Source: Opitutales bacterium
GTDB lineage: Bacteria > Verrucomicrobiota > Verrucomicrobiia > Opitutales > JAIRKQ01
NCBI GenBank assembly: GCA_029059365.1
Contig: JAIDVZ010000184.1
Coordinates: 1-6,201, forward strand
Direction: 5' to 3'
Length of the DNA: 6,201 bases
Every line of letters starts with the position of its first letter. Positions within the stretch are counted from its first letter, which is position 1. The translations under genes and the position numbers were made by a program. The notes below the pieces were generated by a model. It was not told the origin of the DNA. It ran no database searches and saw only the letters and a program-made list of their open reading frames with translations. Below are positions 1 to 6,201 of the stretch, piece after piece.

Positions 1-3000
1 GTCCTAATACATTGGTTATATTGTGTAGTCCGGTTTTCGTTGTACTCACTGAGTGCATTAGCAAATTCATTGAATTCTAAACCGGTTACATCTTTAAAAA
101 TTTTTCCTAATGAGTCTTTTTCTGATTTTGTTTTAGTTGCAGATTTCAATTCTTCTTGGGTAATTTTTTCTTGCATTTCCTCAAAAAACATGTTGATAAG
201 CCTAGCTGCGCCGCTCCTCTGGGAAAACATTAAGGATGTATCTTGGCCTTCTATTACCATCTCGTTATGCATAGCATGCATAAAGTAATAGACCATTTTT
301 ACAAAAGGATTCCCAAATTCATTTGTGGATGGCTGTCCCACAGCGACGTATGGTCTAAATACAGGCACTAACTTTGTTACTACTTTCCCATTTTGTTGCC
401 TTACGCTGATTTCTTGAACAGCCCACCCGAAGTTCTGGTTTGCAGAACTGTGCCTGGTGTAAAACATTATTTGCAGCATTCCACGAAATATGGCTAATCG
501 TTCAAATACTAATTCCTTTACCGATAGTGGTTTTTCAACCTTTCTAGCATTTTTGGCTTTTCTAGCCGCCCTGGCACTCAATAATTCCTGGTCAAGAAAT
601 GGGTTTTTGTTTTCTGGTATTGTTGTTCCGAACAAGATCTGTCGAAAATCGTTTCGGGTGATGTTTTGACTTGCCAAAAATTGGCGCCATGTTTGCGTAT
701 ATCCTGATCCCATATCTAATCTTATATCTTGGTCAAAGATGTGGTCGGAAAGACTTTCTAGATCATGGTAAAATTCTCTATCGGTCTGTAAAGATTGTTC
801 ATTTTTACCAAGTCGAAACAAGTCTCTTCTATTTTCTTTATTATAATCGGCCATGTAAAGGAATAATTCATAACCGGATTCCAATTGAGATTGATGTAAA
901 GATTTTTCATCCCCACTAGGGAAGTTGACCTCTGTTAATACGCAAAAATTTATGTGCGCTTCATCGAATATACCGACTGCTTCGTTCTTGAAGAACGAGA
1001 GTATGTCCCGTAGTAAATAGAACCTTTCAGATAATTTGGACGTGTCTTGTAATTCCTTATCTTTTAGTAGTTCTTTAGCTAGTTCTCCACAGGTTTCTTG
1101 GAAGGTCAGTTGCAGCATGTTAAGAAGACTCGTTTTCGCAATAATCACCTGTCTGTTCTCTTTGGCCTCACGAAGGGTTCTAAGTATCTGTTTTAGTTGC
1201 TCGACATCTTTTAGTTGCTCACGATTGACGTCGAGAATCACACAACCCTGATTGAATCGAGAGCGCTGATATTCTGCCACATTACCGGTAATTGATTCGA
1301 ATTGAGAGGGATGGGAAAGTATTACTGGAACTGAACATTTTTCTCGTCGTGAAACATAAAAGCAAAATAGGGAAATAAGCACTGCTGTTTTACCACCGCC
1401 CATGATCAATTGGAATGCAGAAATATCTCCAGCAAATAGACCTCTAAGCAACTCCGCCTGGTTAACGTGTGGACGAATATTAGAAAGCGATTCATAAATC
1501 ATTAATTCGTCGCGTGTTATACCACCACCTATGGCATTGGCAACTGCTCCATATAAATTTTCACCAACTTCACCTTCGCATAATGCTTTTTGTGCCGCAA
1601 TATCACAATTCATAGCTGAATGGGCGGCTTGTAGCTGAGTTTTTATGGTATCGCTGGGATTATCTTGGTATTCTTTTTGTAATTCTTGTACATTTTTTAT
1701 CTCCTTTTCGATCGCTTCATTTTTTACAAGCATGTTCTTCGCAAGGAGATAAGTTCGTGCTTGTGCTAAAAAGTCATTATAATCCTTATGATATATTTTG
1801 ATGCTTATGTTTTGTGCAGGAAATTCAAGTTTGAGCTTAGTCTTATCGTTATTACTAACGCTTTTTGGGTCTACCAAAGGCGGTTTTTCTCTGTTAAGCA
1901 TAAGCTCAACAAGAACAGGCATCATATTTTTTCCTGGAAGAGTGCCATTGCTTATTTGAGAAGCAAAAATTTTCTTATATAATTTCTCGAGCTCGGAACG
2001 TGCATTATTGCGTATTGTTTTTAAAGCTGAGGTGCTTTCCTTTATGGCACCTTGTTTCTTATTTAGATCATCTATAGCAATCAATTTATCATCTGATGGT
2101 ATAAATTGCCTTTCTTCGAGAAGTTTTTTCCTTCCTTCGGTTATTTCTGTTTTGTAACGATCAAATTCACTTTTGGCTATAGGCCCCATATTCTCAGGTT
2201 CTTCTACGTTACCTAGTAAGGTGAACGTAAAGTTGTCATTTTCTCCTTCGAGCAGTGAATTCTCCTGAACAGATGGTCCTGGCTTGGCATTGAGCTTCGA
2301 AAAATGCAGCCGTAAAATCTCAAAAGCCTTGATTTCGCCGCTACTCATTACATCAGGCTTCTGATATTTTCGTGTTATGACTGGTACTAGAGACATTTTT
2401 TCATCATTTACTGTTGATGAAACTGAGCCAGCATCGTAGATTGATATCGCTGTTAAGTTTTTGGCTTTTTCAGCCAAAGCATCTCTTTGTAGAGGCGAAA
2501 GTACAAAACGCGGAGAGTAATAATCTCGATCTCGTAAGTAATTTTCAGAGCTTTCTTGAATTATTTCTTTAACCCTAAAAGTATTATGATCATCATCACT
2601 TCTCTTTTTAGTAAGGAAGTCATCTACCTTCGTGTCAGACTGTAACCACATAAAAAGAAAGCGCATCCTTAAAGCATGAGCTTCGGGCGAACGATCAAAA
2701 TCATCGTTAATGATCTCAAAGAATAAATTCTTTATGGATTCGTCTTCTCTGCTATTACCCAGGGATAAACCACCTGGGATAGACTCAAGAAATCCTATAG
2801 TTTGGTCATAATTTTTTTCTTTCAATGCACGAGTGGCAAATATCAGTGCAGAATGCATGGTTGTTTTGCTATTCACTTCAGGTATTGTAAATTCCCCGGA
2901 ACGTCCAACATTGTTTTTGTTCCAGCGGAGATCGCTGCATTGTACTGTAAGTTGTTCTCTATTAAAATTTATTTTTCTGGGTTCTGATTTTCCGAATAAA

Positions 3001-6000
3001 CCGAAAGGTAAATACCCCGCCGCTTTTGTTAGCTTTGATTCCTGATCAAGTTTAGTGAAAGTACTGATTTTATCTTTATCTTTAATTTCTTCTGGTAGGA
3101 TGAATCGGAAGTTTTCTACCGTGTTATTGGTTCCTCTTTGTTCAAAAACGAGGTATCCAGTGGTGCCATTTCCCATTGGATTATCAATGTGAGAGAGCTT
3201 CATACCGCCGAGGATATGAGGTTCTTTAAGTTTTTGGGTTTTTGGATCAACATACGAATGTGGGTTAATACCCTCAGCTGGATTTAAATCATTTTCAAAT
3301 TTTTCTCGAGAAATAAGCACCATATTAGGGTTGTCGGCGGATACCCATTCACCGTCCTTTTCCAACAATTTTACTGGTTTATCATACAGTATAAATGCGG
3401 GGATTTCTATAACATGGGTGCCATTTTCTTGATATATAATGGCTTCCAAATCATTTCTAGGATTATCACCAGCGAGATCCTTCAAAATTGGTATGCTCTT
3501 AAAATCTGCGAATTGTACCTCTTTACTACGATCTATTATTTTGTTGGTAAAATTGTTTTCGAGTCCTTTATAAAATGTAAGTTTTCCACCACGAAGTAGA
3601 GCACTGTAGGCAACATCTTGTCCCCCGGTGCGTTCAAGAAACTCATAGCGAGAGCTGGAGTCAGGCACGCTTGCTACAAAGCAAAAATATCGCTTAAAAA
3701 GATGAAATTTTGCATCTGGAAGAGACGTTAGTTGCATGCCATCCTCGCGCATGAATATACGAGATATACCTCCGTTTTTTGCATCCTTGCCTGGAGCAAT
3801 GTAGAAATTTTCTTTACTGTGAGGACCAGAGAGTGTTTTGATTCTAAATTTATTCTCTGAAACTTCGGAAACATCCAAAGCTTCATTTTCACCAATACCA
3901 AGATAAGCACAAATTTCATTACGCAGATTCTTATCTTCGCCTATAAGGGTATAAATAGTCGTTCCGACATTCTTGTTTTGTTTTACAACATCACTCGTTC
4001 CATTGATAAGATTACAGATAACCGATGTGTCGCGAATAATAAAAGACTTCGCATCTGAATTCCACTCAACTTGTGGGTTAACGTTTTCATAATCTACTGT
4101 AGTGCGAAACCTTAAGTTTTGGGCAAGACCTTGGGGAATTTTTTCACAGGATTGATGCCATTTTTTCATGATTTGTTCGGCGGCCGAACCAATATATGAA
4201 ATTTCATTTTGCTCAAGCTCCTCAGACGTAAAATTAGCAATATAATTTGCACGGAAACGTCTCAATTCTTCCCCACAGAGAAATTCTGAAAACTCGGTTC
4301 CTGCTGTTGAATTATTTGCCCCGAGTTCAGCTAAGCTAGCTATCACATTGGCATGCCATTTCGTCGATAGATTAGCGGGATTTCCAAGAAGTTTGCTCTC
4401 CTGGCAGGCAAGATTAAGTATTGTTTGGGCTATCAATTTATGAGCATTATCTGTATCGTTGCTTTCTATATTTTGAAAAAGCACCTTTTGGTTAAGTGAA
4501 TCTAAGATATTTTCTAGGCTATTTTGGACTATTTTATCGATTTTGGCTTTGTCACTACTACTGATTCCGTCACTTTGTCCAAACATAGTTAACACTTCCG
4601 CTATGGAATTTATGCAAACCAATAGCGCGTCTAAACGTTTCGTATTATATTTCAAAATATGCTGATTCTTTTCATCTATTGGGTCAAATGGTCGTAATGT
4701 TGGTGAATCAAACCAGGTTTTATTTAAGAAACTTATACAGCTATCAGCTAACATTTTTGCATTTTGTGGTGTTTTTACCTGATTGGAGATCAAACTGCGC
4801 GCCTTAGAAGAGGTTAGGAGACCCCTCATTAGTTGCCCGATTCCTTGTTGGCTTATTATGCCCTTATCCTCCGCGAGCTGATTGGCAAATGATTGTGGAT
4901 CGTTACCGATGGCAGCAAGTACGGACATCAAGCGATCCCCGATATTATCGGCATCTTCTACGTTGCATTTTAAGAGATTATTTAAGCTTGATGCGCCATT
5001 ACGGTATCCCTGGTCTACGATCATCTGGTTACGATCCTCTTCTGTTTTGGGCTTCGCTAAATCAAGATTGTATATATTCTTCGGATCAAATGGTCGCTTT
5101 TTAGGGAATTTATAATCATGTTCTACCGGGCATATTTCAGCTCCTATATTATCTTTGTGTGTATATACTGCAAATTGCTTACCAACATTTTCGAGTTTTT
5201 CGTTAATTTCTTTGGGGATAAAAGATTTTTTATCTGGGCCACTGTATTCTTTACTATCATATTCGTTACTTCGCAGCATTTGCAATGCGTCATTTAGCCT
5301 GATAAGATGTTGAATATCTGCTAGTCCGGAAATAGCCAATTTGATTGGATTTTTAAGCCACTTGGTTTTCGTGGTGTCTTGAAGCCAGTCGTTGCATACG
5401 CCATCATCAATATTCTTATATCCAACAACATTGGCTACGGCTTTGGCATAATTATTACCACATTTATGTAGCTCTTTTAAGGTTTTTAAACAGTCTTCTA
5501 CTGCAACCCCTGGCTTCGCTTGTTCTGGAATATCATCTTTTTCAAAATCACTTAAGCAATCTTCGCCCCAATCGGCATCCAATATGTTATTGTCTGCATT
5601 GGTAAGATCTTTGACTTTGGTTTGTATGTTACCGTTGTTATTTACAACATTGTCGATATCAAATTCCTTGCAGGTAGGGTACACGTAGTCTCTTATTTTT
5701 TCATTTGTCGTTTCGAACGTTTTTTTATAGCTCTCATTCTCTGATTTAGAAAAGGAATGTTGAAATTCAGATCCGTAACTAGAATATTCAATTTCCCCTA
5801 GTGCTCCATCGATACTATCCTCAAGTTCTTCGAAATCATGCCAGCCACCAAGATCTGATTTAAGTTCATTTATATGGTACTCCAAGTTTGACTCCACTCC
5901 ACCGTGTCCATCAAAACCGCCTTTCACCACATAGTTAAACCTATCTTTCCTTGTTTCATGAGTATGCTCCCTTAATCTTTTGAGTGTATAGTTTCGCAAA

Positions 6001-6201
6001 TCCCCAAATTGATCATTGTAAATCTCGTCTTCTGCTTTCACACTATAAGTATTTTTCCCGGAAAAAAAACGCGGATCACCCAAAAATTCCCAGCATGCCA
6101 TGTCTTGGAAAATTGATAAACGAGACAATGTTTGTATGTTGCTTTCTATCTTTTTTCGTTCTTTTTCTAGTTCTGCAAGTCGACTTGGTATATCTTCATA
6201 T
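1..6201 (-). CDS. Giant DUF3638/DUF3645-type NTPase (SF2 helicase-like), internal fragment, both ends missing
   Basis: A single minus-strand frame runs from base 6200 to base 3, about 2066 codons without a stop. It begins YEDIPSRLAELEKERKK and ends YNQCIR, and both termini lie outside the window. Order of parts in fragment residues: unrecognised N-terminal region (1-650), mixed probably beta-rich region (700-1060), TPR-like helices (1110-1240), charged helices (1345-1412 and 1485-1525), P-loop MGGGKT (1600-1605), DEAH box (1746-1749) and a DUF3645-like PY.A...PS..EFG.P segment (1950-1965). From family knowledge, DUF3638 proteins are very large P-loop NTPases of undefined cellular role. ATP binding and hydrolysis are inferred from the motifs, and a nucleic-acid or protein substrate is not established. 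I see no signal peptide or membrane segment, and no frameshift. Codon choice looks AT-rich and uniform throughout. Reading frame is near certain, family assignment is good, function is unknown. Confidence 0.93.
276..365 (-). other. DUF3645-like motif segment (about residues 1946-1975)
   Basis: The segment reads FRPYVAVGQPSTNEFGNP and then continues with FVKMVYYFMHAM. The pattern P-Y-x-A-x3-P-S-x2-E-F-G-x-P followed by a hydrophobic, Tyr-rich stretch is close to the DUF3645 signature as I recall it (VPYRAKDVPSPRSEFGHP-like), with one residue fewer between PS and EFG. In the family this short domain follows DUF3638 in the same polypeptide, as it does here, which independently supports the family call. 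Its biochemical role is unknown. Confidence 0.72.
528..578 (-). other. Arg/Lys-rich basic tract (residues 1875-1891)
   Basis: SARAARKAKNARKVEKP contains eight Arg/Lys residues in seventeen. It lies between the NTPase motif II region and the DUF3645-like segment. Such a tract could bind nucleic acid or an acidic surface, or resemble a bipartite nuclear targeting signal. None of these is shown by the sequence alone. Confidence 0.5.
954..968 (-). other. Walker B / motif II (FDEAH)
   Basis: Residues 1745-1749 read FDEAH after the hydrophobic strand AVGI. Asp1746 would coordinate Mg and Glu1747 would be the catalytic base. It lies about 140 residues after the P-loop, longer than in compact DEAH helicases but compatible with the long DUF3638 insertions. 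Confidence 0.82.
1191..1220 (-). repeat. In-frame 12-bp direct repeat encoding EQLK twice
   Basis: The 12-mer ttttagttgctc (plus strand) occurs at 1191-1202 and again at 1209-1220, with a period of 18 bases. In the protein this gives EQLKDVEQLK, so the period is six codons and the frame is kept. It lies between motifs Ia and Ib of the NTPase domain. It may be a small slippage duplication or chance in a charged helix. Confidence 0.7.
1386..1412 (-). other. Walker A / SF2 motif I (QLIMGGGKT)
   Basis: Residues 1597-1605 read QLIMGGGKT, with Lys1604 and Thr1605. The glycine that begins a classical GxxxxGKT is replaced by Leu1598, so this is the xxxGxGKT form used by superfamily 2 helicases and SecA rather than the AAA or ABC form. 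It is followed by the hydrophobic helix AVLISLFCFYV, typical after a P-loop. Confidence 0.88.
1626..1748 (-). other. Second charged helical stretch preceding the P-loop (about residues 1485-1525)
   Basis: The stretch contains AIEKEIKNVQELQKEYQDN, starting at residue 1496, and continues into a second amphipathic helix (IKTQLQAAHSAM). It lies about 80 residues before the P-loop. It resembles the helical region that leads into the DUF3638 core and could pack against it. It contains no catalytic motif. Confidence 0.5.
1965..2168 (-). other. Charged helical, probable coiled-coil stretch (about residues 1345-1412)
   Basis: The stretch begins SEFDRYKTEITEGRKKLLEE and ends with SELEKLYKKIF. It is rich in Lys, Glu and Leu with heptad-like hydrophobic spacing, broken in the middle by PSDD (about residues 1366-1369). 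It lies between the middle region and the NTPase core, where family members carry a conserved helical lead-in. It may be a hairpin of two antiparallel helices. This is a composition-based judgement. Confidence 0.55.
2480..2873 (-). other. TPR-like helical region (about residues 1110-1240)
   Basis: Residues from 1115 (MHSALIFATRALKEKNYDQT, then IGFLESI) look like a helix-turn-helix hairpin with the Ala, Tyr and Leu spacing of a single tetratricopeptide unit. It is followed by SPEAHALRMRFLFMWL (from 1171) and YYSPRFVLSP (around Arg1231). I recall comparable stretches (A-L-x-x-A...Y-x-x-A, SPEAxALR, and a LTPEE-like helix cap) in bacterial DUF3638 proteins, but I cannot verify an alignment. The region probably works as a scaffold or interaction surface rather than an enzyme. 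Confidence 0.45.
3021..4103 (-). other. Mixed, probably beta-rich middle region, no recognised domain (about residues 700-1060)
   Basis: This part has many short hydrophobic strands separated by Gly, Asn, Asp and Lys turns: FIIRDTSVICNL, SRIFMRED (around residue 817), HVIEIPAFILYD, GGMKLSH (around residue 1000), TGYLVFEQRG and FRFILPEE (around residue 1036). The alternation suggests beta-sheet structure. No catalytic motif is visible. In the family, the stretch between the variable N-terminus and the helical region is poorly described, so no function is offered. Confidence 0.4.
4251..6200 (-). other. Unrecognised N-terminal region of the fragment (about residues 1-650)
   Basis: It opens with a short charged helix (RLAELEKERKKIESNIQTL, from residue 7). 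An Asp/Glu/Asn-rich part follows (about residues 95-260), then mostly helical sequence with scattered cysteines. The pentapeptide DGHGG occurs at residues 97-101, and RPFDP occurs twice, at 369-373 and 503-507. No membrane segment, signal peptide or domain is identifiable. Sequence coding potential is clear because the frame stays open, but the region may be lineage-specific. Confidence 0.6.

Larger units (their letters stand above)
846..1523 (-). other. DUF3638-like P-loop NTPase domain within the giant CDS (about residues 1560-1785)
   Basis: This segment holds the first RecA-like half of a superfamily 2 type core. It starts near NIRPHVNQAELL (from residue 1574), where an Arg-Pro and a Gln precede the P-loop, as in DUF3638 proteins. 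Motif I is QLIMGGGKT (1597-1605), with Lys1604 and Thr1605 as expected phosphate and Mg ligands. A strand resembling motif Ia, VPVILSHPSQF, surrounds His1630. A strand resembling motif Ib, QVIIAKTSLL, surrounds Ala1688. Motif II is FDEAH (1745-1749), followed by VLTEVNFPSG (1754-1763). DUF3638 members usually have a LDEVD-like motif II followed by an acidic residue and an aromatic/Pro/Gly turn, so a DEAH version is a little unusual. The match is from memory of the family pattern, not from a profile search. The second RecA-like half is not visible and should lie past the left edge. Confidence 0.8.

Noticed and set aside
40..288. Plus-strand open frame of 82 codons, and similar ones at 671-919, 1036-1251, 1788-1982 and 3414-3599
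   Set aside because: They lie antisense to the continuous giant frame, show no family resemblance and have biased composition (Ser, Phe, Ile and Cys rich) expected of the complement of a Lys/Glu-rich gene.
2802..3045. Two overlapping plus-strand frames (2802-2987 and 2833-3045)
   Set aside because: They overlap each other in different frames and are both antisense to the giant gene. Shadow frames.
3728..3919. Minus-strand frame of 63 codons
   Set aside because: It is in a different frame from the giant gene on the same strand and fully inside it. No recognisable protein features.
4882..5115. Two plus-strand frames starting at 4882 and 4889
   Set aside because: Mutually overlapping, antisense to the giant frame and without protein-like motifs.
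5898..5912. Annotating a PP2C phosphatase domain from DGHGG
   Set aside because: Only this one motif is present. The other metal-binding and GSTA/GDSR motifs were not found, so it is kept as a finding only.
6062..6069. Run of eight A (eight T in the coding strand) as a slippage or phase-variation site
   Set aside because: The run is short for the AT-rich background, the frame is intact through it, and there is no alternative frame of interest on either side.
6099..6101. ATG (minus strand, residue 34) as a possible start of the gene
   Set aside because: The frame stays open upstream with a protein-like charged helix up to the window edge, so the start most likely lies further right.
1..6201. 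Promoters, terminators, riboswitches, tRNA, CRISPR arrays, insertion sequences
   Set aside because: The whole window is coding. I saw no repeat-spacer pattern, terminal inverted repeats or tRNA-like segment, and AT-rich boxes inside a coding frame are not evidence of promoters.

Overview
The window is one uninterrupted protein-coding frame on the minus strand. Reading the reverse complement from base 6200 down to base 3, I find no stop codon in about 2066 codons, and the frame stays in register at both edges. Neither the start codon (right of base 6201) nor the stop codon (left of base 1) is included, so this is an internal piece of a giant protein of well over 2000 residues. No second gene, RNA gene, mobile element, CRISPR array or intergenic gap is visible. 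Small open frames on the plus strand are shadows of this gene.

The C-terminal third of the fragment is recognisable. Residues are counted from the first complete codon at 6200. At residues 1574-1605 there is an Arg-Pro...Gln approach followed by a nucleotide-binding motif, QLIMGGGKT. At 1746-1749 there is a DEAH box (FDEAH) followed by TEVNFPSG. At 1950-1965 there is a PYVAVGQPSTNEFGNP segment. This order matches the DUF3638-DUF3645 pair, a superfamily 2 helicase/SecA-like P-loop module found in giant proteins of fungi, plants and protists and in some bacteria, including amoeba-associated ones. The second half of the NTPase core should be encoded beyond the left edge.

Upstream of the NTPase (toward base 6201) are two charged helical or coiled-coil stretches (about residues 1345-1412 and 1485-1525), a helical TPR-like stretch (about 1110-1240), a mixed, probably beta-rich region (about 700-1060), and about 650 N-terminal residues that I do not recognise. 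That N-terminal part contains an isolated DGHGG pentapeptide resembling a PP2C phosphatase metal-site motif. No signal peptide, membrane segment or low-complexity linker stands out, so a large soluble cytoplasmic (or secreted-effector) protein is the simplest reading.

Organism: the DNA is clearly AT-rich, has no introns over 6.2 kb and avoids in-frame TGA, TAA and TAG. This fits an AT-rich bacterium using the standard bacterial code. Family distribution as I remember it makes an amoeba-associated intracellular lineage (Chlamydiae, Legionellales, Dependentiae or similar) plausible, but nothing in the window fixes the taxon. Neighbouring genes, operon structure and regulation cannot be judged from this window.
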